Below, one piece after another: positions 17,101-24,371 of a stretch of 64,000 nucleotides of DNA. The notes beneath the pieces were generated by a model. The model was not told the DNA's origin and did not search any database. It saw only the letters and a program-made list of their open reading frames with translations. A program made the position numbers and the translations under genes. Source of the DNA: Mucilaginibacter sp. (GTDB taxonomy: Bacteria; Bacteroidota; Bacteroidia; Sphingobacteriales; Sphingobacteriaceae). Position 1 is the stretch's first letter; the number at the start of each line of letters is the position of its first letter. The stretch covers positions 1 through 64,000 of the forward strand of contig NZ_JAQBOC010000039.1 of the NCBI RefSeq assembly GCF_028288225.1. The letters are read 5' to 3'.

Positions 17101-17344
17101 CTCATTTGCTTTCATCTTTGGTATAATGCCTTTAATGTTCTCAACCGGAGCAGGTGCTATAGGCAACCGTTCAATAGGTACAGGTGCTGTAGGCGGGATG
17201 TTTATAGGTACTTTATTAGGAGTATTTGCCATACCGGTACTGTTTATCGTTTTTCAGCATTTACAGGAAAAAGTAAGCGGCGCGCGCCATTTACGGAACC
17301 TTGAAGAGGATGAGGACGATGATGCAGTTATACCGGCTAAATAA
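14183..17344 (+). CDS. RND multidrug efflux pump (AcrB/MexB, HAE1 type)
   Basis: This encodes 1053 residues, the normal length for proton-driven hydrophobe/amphiphile pumps of the inner membrane. It begins KKFIERPVLSTVISVLLV and contains the two large periplasmic loops and 12 membrane segments. The proton-relay acidic pair lies near residues 405-406 in LAIGIVVDDAIVVVEAV, and the partner lysine is present in LLSKNAILIVEFA near residue 936. The Asp-Glu-rich C-terminus (EEDEDDD) is cytoplasmic. Together with the preceding adaptor and the following outer-membrane factor it makes a complete tripartite efflux system; substrates cannot be inferred. Confidence 0.95.
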   Translation: MLKKFIERPVLSTVISVLLVILGIIGLINLPISQYPDIAPPTVFVSANYSGANADVVLKSVIVPLEEQINGVENMTYMTSSAGNDGSAQITIFFKVGTNPDLAAVNVQNRVSRAVSLLPQVVTQAGVTVAKSQNSNLLIFSLYSENKDYDDTFLQNYCQINLVPAIQRVNGVGNTQIFTSKDYSMRIWLKPDVMASYSLVPDDITNALNEQNIEAAPGKFGENSNESFQYVIKYTGRLKTAQQFGDIIIKSVGKGQLLHLKDVARIELGALDYSAVLKTNGMPSIGVGITQASGSNARDVINNTKKILETASESFPKGIKLTYLVDANEYLNASIEKVISTLIEAFILVFIVVFVFLQDFRSTLIPAIAVPVAIVGTFFFLNLFGFTINLLTLFALVLAIGIVVDDAIVVVEAVHAKLDKGYRSARKASVDAMKEISGAIISITLVMSAVFLPVTFITGSTGVFYKQFGITLAVAILLSAVNALTLSPALCAIFLKPHSEEHKKKRFFNWFYTRFDKAFYTVTKKYEKSVTWLAAKKWIVVTAIVIFAVSLTILIKTTPSSFVPSEDQGTIFVSISLPPASGMQRTSAITNHIDSIAHTFSSVSNTLQIIGFSFTAGSGSAYSMDIIKLKKWDQRKNDGIQKVIQQLYGKIGDIHGASIFIFSPPTIQGFGSGNGFSFELQDKGGHTSAEMYKVSTDFLEALNKRKEIQNANTPFNPNFPQYQVDVNVAKCKEAGIEVTSIINTLQGYYGGLYASNFNQFGKQYRVMVQADYAYRNNPEGLNKIFVRNSNGTMAPITAFITLSKVFGPESISRFNLFTAISVQGQPNAGYSSGDAINVIKAVAAEKLPAGYGYEFSGLTREEISSGTQSVYIFLLCLVFVYFLLSAQYESYILPFAVLLSLPIGLTGTYVFARIAGIDSNIYVQISLIMLIGLLSKNAILIVEFALERRRAGMPILRAAIEGAEARLRPILMTSFAFIFGIMPLMFSTGAGAIGNRSIGTGAVGGMFIGTLLGVFAIPVLFIVFQHLQEKVSGARHLRNLEEDEDDDAVIPAK

Positions 17345-17370
17345 TTAACGGTATGTCCTGTACCAGAAGG

Positions 17371-17524
17371 AGGCTCCCATGGAGCCTGGCAATGGGCTAC
17401 GGTTTAGCTATAAACAGGATGCTCCGATGGAGCAAAAAAATATAAATTGATCGTATCAGCGGCTCCGTCGGAGCCTCCTATTTATAAAAAAAACAAAATA
17501 GTTTACGGACTCCAGCGGAGTCCC
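17371..17524. repeat. Four short hairpins with a CTCC-N3-GGAG core
   Basis: Perfect palindromes lie at 17371-17387 (AGGCTCC, CAT, GGAGCCT), 17420-17434 (TGCTCC, GAT, GGAGCA), 17461-17475 (GGCTCC, GTC, GGAGCC) and 17508-17524 (GGACTCC, AGC, GGAGTCC). The CTCC and GGAG cores are constant, while the three-base loop and outer pairs vary with compensating changes. They occupy the gap between the pump and outer-membrane-factor genes and resemble REP-type elements. Confidence 0.8.
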
Positions 17525-17555
17525 CTGAATGGAGACCAGTTAAGAGATTTAAACA

Positions 17556-18962
17556 ATGAACAGAATCTACATAAAATATACTTTTTTAACGTTCGCTTTA
17601 TTGAGTACGGCACTCTCCTGTAAGATAACTAAGACTTACCAGCGGCCCGACCTTAATACTGCCGACCTTTATCGTAACCAGCAAACTACCGATACCACAA
17701 CCATTGCCGCCATGCCATGGGAAAGTATGTTTACTGATACTGTTTTGAAAGCGTTGATCCACGAAGGACTTTACAATAATCTTAACTTAAAGATAGCAGT
17801 ACAAAAGATTTATGAGGCACAGGCGACATTAGGACAAAGCAAAGCGGCTTTGCTACCCAACCTGAGCGCCGGTGCAAATGCAACACGGTCAAAGCTATCA
17901 GCGGCAAGTTTGAATTATCCTCCCGGAACTACTGTCAGCACTTTAACTACTTCGTACCAATTGGGGCTTAACTCATCATGGGAGGCGGATATTTGGGGAA
18001 AGCTGAGCAGCGCCAAAAGAGCGGCATTCAACACACTTTTACAAACCGACGCCGCTAAAAGAGCCGTACAAACCCAGCTGATAGCAGATATTGCCAATAA
18101 CTATTACATTCTGCTCGCGCTTGATAAAGAACTTGAAATTACATCCCGCACTTTGCAAAACCGGATAAAGGATGTTGAAACCATGAAGTCGCTTAAGGAA
18201 GGAGCAGTAGTGAACGGAGCAGCAGTTGTACAAAGCGAAGCCAACCGCTATGCTGCAGAAGTTGCTATTCCCGATATAAAAAGAAGCATCCGCGAAACGG
18301 AAAATGCTATTGATATACTGGTTGGCCGTCCTCCCGGTGCATTAAACAGATCGAAACTTGAGGCCCAGAAACAAATTGACAGCCTGCAAACCGGCATCCC
18401 ATCTCAATTATTAAAAAATCGTCCCGATGTGCAGCAAGCTGAATATGCTTTTCACAGCGCTTTTGAAAACACCAACCTGGCACGTACTTATTTTTACCCA
18501 TCGTTAACCATTACTGCCAGCGGCGGATGGTCGAATTTACAGTTGAAAGACTTTTTTGTAGGATCGGTATTTTACAACCTGGCGGCAGGTTTAACCCAGC
18601 CTATATTTAACCAGGGCATTAACAAAGCAAGGTTAAAAACTGCCCAGGCGCAACAACTGGAATCATTGTACAATTTTCAGCAAAGCCTGTTGGTAGCAGG
18701 GCAGGAAGTGTCAAATGCTCTTTATGCCTACCAAACTGCTAGCGAAAAAGGTGGAGCCCGCAGCAAACAAATAGCCGCCCTTACTAAAGCGGTTGATTAT
18801 ACACAGGAGCTTTTACGCTACAGTTCGGCAACCAACTACACCGATGTGTTAACTTCTGAACAAAACCTGTTAGCCGCTCAATTGGATGGAGTTAATGACA
18901 GGTTGCAGCAATTGCAGGCTGTTGTTAATTTGTATAGGGCACTTGGCGGAGGGTGGAACTAA
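17556..18962 (+). CDS. Outer-membrane efflux lipoprotein (NodT/OprM type)
   Basis: This encodes 468 residues. A lipoprotein signal ends at Cys22 (LSTALSC), followed by the NodT-family start YQRPDL. Two repeated outer-membrane-factor halves (about 60-260 and 270-465) contain the coiled helices of the TolC fold, with KIYEAQATLGQSKAALLPNLS and AQAQQLESLYNFQQSLL. It provides the outer-membrane duct for the pump encoded just upstream. The stop codon lies inside the left arm of an inverted repeat. Confidence 0.93.
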   Translation: MNRIYIKYTFLTFALLSTALSCKITKTYQRPDLNTADLYRNQQTTDTTTIAAMPWESMFTDTVLKALIHEGLYNNLNLKIAVQKIYEAQATLGQSKAALLPNLSAGANATRSKLSAASLNYPPGTTVSTLTTSYQLGLNSSWEADIWGKLSSAKRAAFNTLLQTDAAKRAVQTQLIADIANNYYILLALDKELEITSRTLQNRIKDVETMKSLKEGAVVNGAAVVQSEANRYAAEVAIPDIKRSIRETENAIDILVGRPPGALNRSKLEAQKQIDSLQTGIPSQLLKNRPDVQQAEYAFHSAFENTNLARTYFYPSLTITASGGWSNLQLKDFFVGSVFYNLAAGLTQPIFNQGINKARLKTAQAQQLESLYNFQQSLLVAGQEVSNALYAYQTASEKGGARSKQIAALTKAVDYTQELLRYSSATNYTDVLTSEQNLLAAQLDGVNDRLQQLQAVVNLYRALGGGWN

Positions 18963-19054
18963 GATTTATAGGATTAGTAAGATTTTAGGATTCGTATCCG
19001 CAAACATCTTCTGCATATCTTAATCTTATAATCTTACTAATCCTACAAATCTTA
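18960..19054. repeat. Long inverted repeat built on GGATTAGTAAGATT
   Basis: The arms at 18960-18992 and 19022-19054 match as reverse complements at about 30 of 33 positions, with a 29-base loop. The left arm includes the TAA stop codon of the efflux lipoprotein gene. A separate intrinsic terminator follows. Confidence 0.8.
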
Positions 19055-19061
19055 GTCAAAA

Positions 19062-19091
19062 AAAGCATCGCCTCAAAAGAAGCGATGCTTT
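19062..19091. terminator. Bidirectional intrinsic terminator
   Basis: AAAGCATCGC (19062-19071) pairs perfectly with GCGATGCTTT (19082-19091), with a 10-base loop and A/T runs outside. It lies between the convergent efflux operon and the small secreted protein gene. Confidence 0.85.
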
Positions 19092-19114
19092 ATAGTATAA
19101 GGGGTTATCAATTA

Positions 19115-19474
19115 TTATTGCTGAACAATAAATGTTTTGGTTTTACCTTCGTTATAAACATGGATGTTCTTTTTAACGGTTTTTTTGTTTGAAGTAATTT
19201 CCATGGTATAATCGCCGTTTTCAAGTGCATTTAAAACATAGCCTTTTGAGGTGTTGCTTGCCAATACATCTTTACGCAGTACGTTTTTATCCTGGTCGTA
19301 AATCATTACGATTGATTTTGAACCGGCAGCTTTTACTGCAATCCCTTTATGTAAAGCCAGTGGAGAAATAATTACTGATGGCACATCTGTCTTTAAAGCT
19401 TTTGCTGGTACTGCTGCAAATAAGCCTGTTGTTGCCAGTAAAAATAGTGCTGTTAATTTGATTGAATTTTTCAT
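19115..19474 (-). CDS. Small secreted protein, DUF3244-like
   Basis: This encodes 119 residues from the ATG at 19474; the longer open frame upstream (to 19549) lacks a signal sequence and is less likely. A signal peptide ends near TTGLFAAVPAKA. The mature part is a small beta-rich domain with IVMIYDQDKNVLRKDVL, then ALENGDYTMEITSNKKTVKKNI and a TKTFIV ending. This is the pattern of DUF3244-like or T9SS-tail-like single-domain proteins in Bacteroidota. The function is unknown; location is likely periplasmic or extracellular. It is transcribed alone, opposite to the efflux operon. Confidence 0.6.
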   Translation of the reverse strand: MKNSIKLTALFLLATTGLFAAVPAKALKTDVPSVIISPLALHKGIAVKAAGSKSIVMIYDQDKNVLRKDVLASNTSKGYVLNALENGDYTMEITSNKKTVKKNIHVYNEGKTKTFIVQQ

Positions 19475-19797
19475 GATCTTAATTTTTTTAATGTATGTGA
19501 ATGTTTTTGTTATCGTTTTACAATTCAAAGGAACAACAACTTTAAACACTAAAAAAACTTAATAGACCAGCACCTTTTATAAATAGACAAAAGGGATATT
19601 TCATCCTACAAACGCTTGTAAAGTACTAATAATGTGAATAATACGATTTTATCGATTGATTACCGCTGTTTATCGGTGTATTTCGGTTGCTTGTAGGATG
19701 GGCGCTTTTTTTGCCCTATTTACGCAGAGAGAGGGATTAAAAAATCTACTTCAAATTTCACCCCTACCTCTTAATAAAATAACACACCGTTAATATT

Positions 19798-19805
19798 TAC
19801 ATTTG
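19798..19805 (+). promoter_or_regulatory. -7 element TACATTTG before the phosphodiesterase gene
   Basis: TACATTTG fits TAnnTTTG and lies 40 bases before the ATG at 19846. No convincing -33 element is seen. Upstream, CATCCTACAA (near 19602) and TTGTAGGATG (near 19691) form an inverted repeat about 80 bases apart. Confidence 0.4.
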
Positions 19806-19845
19806 CTTAAAGGTCTTAATTTAGCCGCATTAAACATTGTATAGT

Positions 19846-21093
19846 ATGAATAAAGTAAAATGGTTGTTATTACCATTATTAATGATCGCCATCAGCGGAT
19901 TTTCACAGAACAGAACCAAGAAGGCCTTATTTATAATTGCCGACGGGATCCCTGCCGATGTGATAGAAAAATTAAACACGCCAAATTTGAAAACAATAGC
20001 CGCACAGGGCCAATACCTTCGGGCTTATGTTGGCGGCGAGAAGGGTGGTTATTCACAAACACCTACCATATCGGCCAATGGCTATAATAGCCTGCTTACA
20101 AGCACGTGGGTAAATAAACACAACGTTTGGGGCAATGATATAAAAGCGCCCGATTATAACTACTGGACCATATTCCGGATGGTTAAAAATGCTGATCCGG
20201 CAAAAAAGACAGCCATATTTTCGAGCTGGACTGACAACCGAACCAAACTTGTTGGCGAAGGCCCTGAAACCGGCAGCTATAAAATTGATTATGCTTTTGA
20301 CGGCTATGAACTGGATACCGTAAAGTTTCCGCATGATAAGGCCGGCAACTACATGCACCTTATAGACGAGCAGGTAGCCAATGCAGCCGCGGCATGCGTT
20401 AAGGATAAAGGCCCCGACCTGAGCTGGGTTTATTTGGAATATACTGATGATATGGGCCATGGATATGGCGATAGTCCGCAATATTATAATGCCATTGAGA
20501 AAATGGACAGCCAGATTGGCCGCATCTGGCAAGCCATCCAGTATCGTCAAAAGCATTTTAACGAGGATTGGGTAATATTTGTAACTACTGATCATGGCCG
20601 TAGTGAGCAAAACGGGAAGGACCATGGCGGGCAGTCGGCAAGACAGCGTAATACATGGATGGTAACCAGCTATCATCCGCTTAATAATTATGCACAATAC
20701 TACACACCGGGTATTATTGATATTACACCGTCTATCATAAAATTCATGAACATCAAAATACCTGTTGCGCAATTACGCGAGGCTGACGGCACATCCCTTA
20801 TTGGCCCGGTGTCAGTAGCCATTCCGCAGGCAACTTATGTTCAGGGTAATATTGATGTATCATGGAAAGCCCTTGATCAAAAAGGCAATGCAAAGATCTG
20901 GGTTGCTGCTTCCAACAATTTTAAAGATGGCAAGCCGGATGATTATAAGCTATTAGCTGAAGTACCGGTAAATGCGCAACATGCACTGGTATCAGTTAAA
21001 GATCTGTCATCGGCATTTTATAAAGTTTGTATTGAAGCACCAGGTAATATAGTGAACAGATGGGTTATTATTGGGGGTAAGGAGACTAAGTAG
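19846..21093 (+). CDS. Alkaline phosphatase / type I phosphodiesterase family protein
   Basis: This encodes 415 residues from ATG 19846; an upstream TTG at 19837 is less likely. A signal peptide ([15 protein letters not shown]) targets it to the periplasm. The alkaline-phosphatase-superfamily core is visible: [12 protein letters not shown] (first metal Asp), the [15 protein letters not shown] segment where the nucleophile Thr lies, [10 protein letters not shown] and [16 protein letters not shown] (metal ligands). The family hydrolyses phosphodiesters or nucleotide pyrophosphates. The C-terminal about 90 residues form an extra beta domain with [15 protein letters not shown]. No operon partner is visible. 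Confidence 0.85.
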   Translation: MNKVKWLLLPLLMIAISGFSQNRTKKALFIIADGIPADVIEKLNTPNLKTIAAQGQYLRAYVGGEKGGYSQTPTISANGYNSLLTSTWVNKHNVWGNDIKAPDYNYWTIFRMVKNADPAKKTAIFSSWTDNRTKLVGEGPETGSYKIDYAFDGYELDTVKFPHDKAGNYMHLIDEQVANAAAACVKDKGPDLSWVYLEYTDDMGHGYGDSPQYYNAIEKMDSQIGRIWQAIQYRQKHFNEDWVIFVTTDHGRSEQNGKDHGGQSARQRNTWMVTSYHPLNNYAQYYTPGIIDITPSIIKFMNIKIPVAQLREADGTSLIGPVSVAIPQATYVQGNIDVSWKALDQKGNAKIWVAASNNFKDGKPDDYKLLAEVPVNAQHALVSVKDLSSAFYKVCIEAPGNIVNRWVIIGGKETK

Positions 21094-21101
21094 TTCCCCA
21101 T

Positions 21102-21157
21102 CACGTTATTGCAAGGAACTATCAGGGGGATCCCTGAAGGCTACTCGCAATGACGTG
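21102..21157. repeat. Inverted repeat CACGTTATTGC / GCAATGACGTG
   Basis: The left arm is near 21102-21119 and the right arm near 21146-21157, with an inner palindrome CAGGGGGATCCCTG. The words resemble the widespread GTCATTGCGAGG dispersed repeat seen in many genomes. It starts a few bases after the phosphodiesterase stop codon. Confidence 0.6.
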
Positions 21158-21196
21158 TTTTTAATCAGCGCAATTCTTTCAAAAAAATCACCGGTT

Positions 21197-21913
21197 TTAC
21201 TTCAGCAACCCCGGTTCAAAAATGCTCATATCAACAGGCTCACCGGCAACCACATCATGATAGGTTTCGGTTTGCAGCAGCTTATCGTTTATGAAAAACT
21301 TGCATTTGGTTTCGCTCCACGCGCCTTTAAGCGGAATCTGATCTTCAAAGGTTCCCTCCTCTTTGGTATCCTTATCGTACTTTAAAAACCGTACGGCTAC
21401 CATCTTTTCCTGATCAATCCAAAGCTGGTTTACCTTATCGTCATCTTTATCAGCCCCTAAAACATAAACCGGTTTACCTTTCCAGGTTGAGGTATGGAAT
21501 TTTGAAAGATCATAATGCAGCTCAGCAAAATGCGACAGCACCTGGTCGAACGTTTTAAAATACATCCCGCCCAGGAAAAATATCAGCTCATTTTCGTCCT
21601 TTGCACTCCGCACTATTTTATTGTTACGAAACACGTAGGTTGAATCATGTCTGAACAGGATGCCATTGGCGCTTTTTGCCGAGCCGATATCAATCCGAAG
21701 CAGGTCAGGGTACACAATGGTTTCGTACCATGTATCAGTTTTTATCAAACTATCATTCCTGAAACGCTTAGTAGTTTGGTTAAACTTTAGCGATTTATGC
21801 CAGGTACCATGGTATTTTTTATACATGCGGGTTAGTACTTCTTTTGAAGTGGAGTTTTTATTTGTCGGGATAAAAAAGGCAAGAAGCAATAGAGCTGGTA
21901 GGAATTTCATCAT
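21197..21913 (-). CDS. Secreted LolA-fold-like protein
   Basis: This encodes 238 residues with an N-terminal signal peptide (FLPALLLLAFFIPT). The mature sequence starts like outer-membrane lipoprotein carrier relatives (VLTRMYKKYHGTWHKSLKF) and continues with strands such as YETIVYPDLLRIDIG and QLWIDQEKMVAVRFLKYD, ending with VDMSIFEP. This matches a LolA-like half-barrel used by Bacteroidota for lipid or lipoprotein handling, but I cannot assign a substrate. It is convergent with the phosphodiesterase gene. Confidence 0.6.
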   Translation of the reverse strand: MMKFLPALLLLAFFIPTNKNSTSKEVLTRMYKKYHGTWHKSLKFNQTTKRFRNDSLIKTDTWYETIVYPDLLRIDIGSAKSANGILFRHDSTYVFRNNKIVRSAKDENELIFFLGGMYFKTFDQVLSHFAELHYDLSKFHTSTWKGKPVYVLGADKDDDKVNQLWIDQEKMVAVRFLKYDKDTKEEGTFEDQIPLKGAWSETKCKFFINDKLLQTETYHDVVAGEPVDMSIFEPGLLK

Positions 21914-22194
21914 ATTATTTGTTAATAAGGCCGAAAGCTAAAGCTAATCAATTTTTAGAAATGTGTGAAAGTTACTTTATTGAAAAACTGCTCCTTTCGT
22001 TTCCGTAGATTTAGATGCTACTCTACCCTCTGTGTATGTGGTTACCAAAAATTCATTACAATGCCGCCGGCTATTTGGTCAACATGAAATTCATACACCG
22101 CAGGGTCGCCTCTGGCAGACCTGCGAGGACATGAAGTTTTAGCCATCAAGCGCGCTTAATTCGTGAAATTCGATTCAATTCGTGAAATTAGTGT

Positions 22195-23094
22195 TTATGT
22201 TGTTGTTAATTCCTCATAAGCAGCTGTGATCCCGCGCTGAATCCCATCGCCCTGCCATTCGGTTACACCGGGAATGGAGGTAGCGGCCATTATCTCGTCT
22301 TTAGTTTTGCCTGCTTTAACCGCGCCTGATACGTAGGCCTCCAGCTTCTCCATAAAATCCTGCATAGCTTTAACATCTTCCATGGTACCGGTAACTTTCT
22401 GCGGATCAAAAGCATGGCCGAACACAAACATGGTATTCTTATCAAACTTTTTTGTTGCCTGCTCCAAAGCTACCGGCCAATGTTTTACTGATGCCCCTGC
22501 GCTATTATCCACAAAGGGATAGCGACGGTTAAATACCAAATCGCCGGTGTGCACAATATTGGCATTTTCAAAGTGGATCATGGCATCGCCATTGGTGTGG
22601 CCGGTGCCAAAGTAATACGCAGTAATATGCTCATCCCCTACTTTAACCTTCCAGGTATCGGTAAAAGTTGTATCCGGATACAGTTGCTGGTCTTCTTTAT
22701 TATTTTTTACCGCTACCGCTTTTTGATTGGTCAGCGAATTGGCATGGGCAGCCACATTTTTTGCAATGCCTTTAAACGAGATATTACCACCGGTATGGTC
22801 GCCGTGGTGATGGGTATTTATCAGCCACTCAAAAGGCAGATCTGATTGTTTTTTTAATTCGGCGATGAGGTGCTTTGCCGGATCAGGAAATTCAGCATCT
22901 ACAACTACAATACCTTCTTTATTTACCAGCCAGGCAATAGTTCCGCCCTGCTCGGCAAACATGCCTACATTATGGCGCAGGGGTTTAAACTGGTAAGCTG
23001 GGTCGGCCAGCATTGCTGCAAAGCTTTTTCTTCCTAATAATGCAAGCGAACCTGCTGTTAATGCGGTGTTTCTTAAAAATTGACGGCGTTCCAT
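22195..23094 (-). CDS. MBL-fold metallo-hydrolase with Tat signal
   Basis: This encodes 299 residues. The N-terminus is a Tat signal (MERRQFLRNTALTAGSLALL), implying export of a folded metalloprotein. The metallo-beta-lactamase core motif HxHxDH is seen as NTHHHGDHTGG (His95, His97, Asp99, His100). Further ligands are in GTGHTNGDAM, VHTGDLVF and FVFGHAF. The family includes beta-lactamases, quorum-quenching lactonases and other hydrolases; the reaction cannot be decided from sequence alone. It is co-directional with the esterase gene upstream (106-base gap). Confidence 0.88.
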   Translation of the reverse strand: MERRQFLRNTALTAGSLALLGRKSFAAMLADPAYQFKPLRHNVGMFAEQGGTIAWLVNKEGIVVVDAEFPDPAKHLIAELKKQSDLPFEWLINTHHHGDHTGGNISFKGIAKNVAAHANSLTNQKAVAVKNNKEDQQLYPDTTFTDTWKVKVGDEHITAYYFGTGHTNGDAMIHFENANIVHTGDLVFNRRYPFVDNSAGASVKHWPVALEQATKKFDKNTMFVFGHAFDPQKVTGTMEDVKAMQDFMEKLEAYVSGAVKAGKTKDEIMAATSIPGVTEWQGDGIQRGITAAYEELTTT

Positions 23095-23200
23095 GGTAGT
23101 TAGAGATTAGAGGTTGGTTGATTAGAGATTAGTTAAAATTAGACATAAATAATTATTAGTTATGACGATATTCTTTCTATTACGGTTGCCTGTTTGTCGA

Positions 23201-24067
23201 TTAATACTGGTGAAATGCCTGCGATACAAACTCCAGCACGTTTGGCAATGATGCGCGCCAGTACGTCCAGGTATGGGCGCCATCGCGGATCCGGAACTCG
23301 TGCGGGATGTCTTTCTTACGCATGGCAATATGCACCAGGCAATTTCCCTCATACAAAAAATCATCGTCGCCATCATCAATATACCAGCGCACGGCTTTCT
23401 TCTGACTGTCGGGCATATTATTAACCAACGCTATTGCACTATGCTGGTTATAATACTTCACTATCAGTGAGTCAGCAATGCCGGGATTATTTTTGGTGAT
23501 GAATGTGCGGGCATCCTCCAAAGTTAGCGGCCCAACCGATGCACTGAGCGGACAGGCAGACGAAAACATTTCCGGATGATGCAGTGCGTACATAAAGGAG
23601 CCGCCACCACCCATTGACAGGCCGGCTATTGCCCGAAAGCGCTTATCGCTTTTTACCCGGTATTTCTTTTCAACAAACGGCACCAGTTCTTTAAAAAAGA
23701 AATCCTCATAGTTCCAGTCGCCTTTAATATCATTAAAATACCCTTTGCGACCTGTATTGGCATCAGGCATAACAATTATCATGGGGGTAGCAATGCCATC
23801 GGCAATCGCTTTATCAGTTATGTTTAATACCTCGCCAAACTGTACCCAGCCGGTTTGGTCGTCGCCACTGCCATGCAGCAGGTACAGGATGGGGTAGCTG
23901 CGGTCGGATGTTTCATAGCCCGCAGGCAGGTAAACTGCGTATTTACGGTCGCTTTTTAATATTTTGCTTTGTACTGAAAGGTTGTCGTAAACCTTACCTG
24001 TTTGTGCCGATAACAGTGCCGGACAAAGCAGCAATACAAGGGCCAGCAGTTTGAAGGATCTTTCCAT
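23201..24067 (-). CDS. Secreted esterase of the CE1/esterase-D type
   Basis: This encodes 288 residues with a signal peptide ending CPALLSAQ. It is an alpha/beta hydrolase with oxyanion segment LYLLHGSGDDQTGW, nucleophile Ser151 in AGLSMGGGGS, acid in WYIDDGDDDF and base His in RDGAHTWTYW. This is the pattern of feruloyl or acetyl-xylan esterases of carbohydrate esterase family 1 and their trehalose-mycolyl relatives. A role in polysaccharide ester removal is plausible but no glycoside hydrolase is adjacent. It precedes the MBL-fold hydrolase gene on the same strand. Confidence 0.88.
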   Translation of the reverse strand: MERSFKLLALVLLLCPALLSAQTGKVYDNLSVQSKILKSDRKYAVYLPAGYETSDRSYPILYLLHGSGDDQTGWVQFGEVLNITDKAIADGIATPMIIVMPDANTGRKGYFNDIKGDWNYEDFFFKELVPFVEKKYRVKSDKRFRAIAGLSMGGGGSFMYALHHPEMFSSACPLSASVGPLTLEDARTFITKNNPGIADSLIVKYYNQHSAIALVNNMPDSQKKAVRWYIDDGDDDFLYEGNCLVHIAMRKKDIPHEFRIRDGAHTWTYWRASLPNVLEFVSQAFHQY

Positions 24068-24212
24068 AATTAAGGTTGATTGGTTTGTGTTTCAATATCG
24101 GGGATATATTGTTTAACCTTATAAATTTAGTGTAAAAATGTTGATATACCCCGCTTCGGTGTTATCTCAAAAGTGCAATTGTAAGATTGATTAATAATAT
24201 AATGTTTCTAAA

Positions 24213-24299
24213 CCTCCGTGTGCTCTGTGCCTCCTCTGTAAACTCTGCGGTAAAAAAATAACCGCAAAGGCCGCTAAGGAGGCACAAAGATCACTGAGA
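24213..24299. repeat. Inverted repeat with CTGTGCCTCCT / AGGAGGCACAAAG
   Basis: The left arm (24213-24251) contains CTGTGCCTCCT and CTCTGCGGT. The right arm (about 24260-24292) contains ACCGCAAAGG and AGGAGGCACAAAG. A related copy lies at 30112-30195. Apart from this element the 24068-24371 gap is empty. Confidence 0.65.
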
Positions 24300-24371
24300 C
24301 TAAATGTTTGCAAAGAAAATGAAGAAGAAAACATTTACCCAAAATCTCGTTACCTTTATCCACCCTTAACT

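Noticed and set aside
17345-17555. CRISPR-like regular hairpins in the efflux operon
   Set aside because: The palindromes are short and differ in sequence, with no constant spacers, repeats or cas genes; they are REP-like.
19475-19549. N-terminal extension of the DUF3244-like protein
   Set aside because: The signal peptide begins at the ATG at 19474; the extension has no membrane or export feature.
20053-20772. 239-codon minus-strand frame
   Set aside because: It is antisense to the phosphodiesterase gene and shows no domain.
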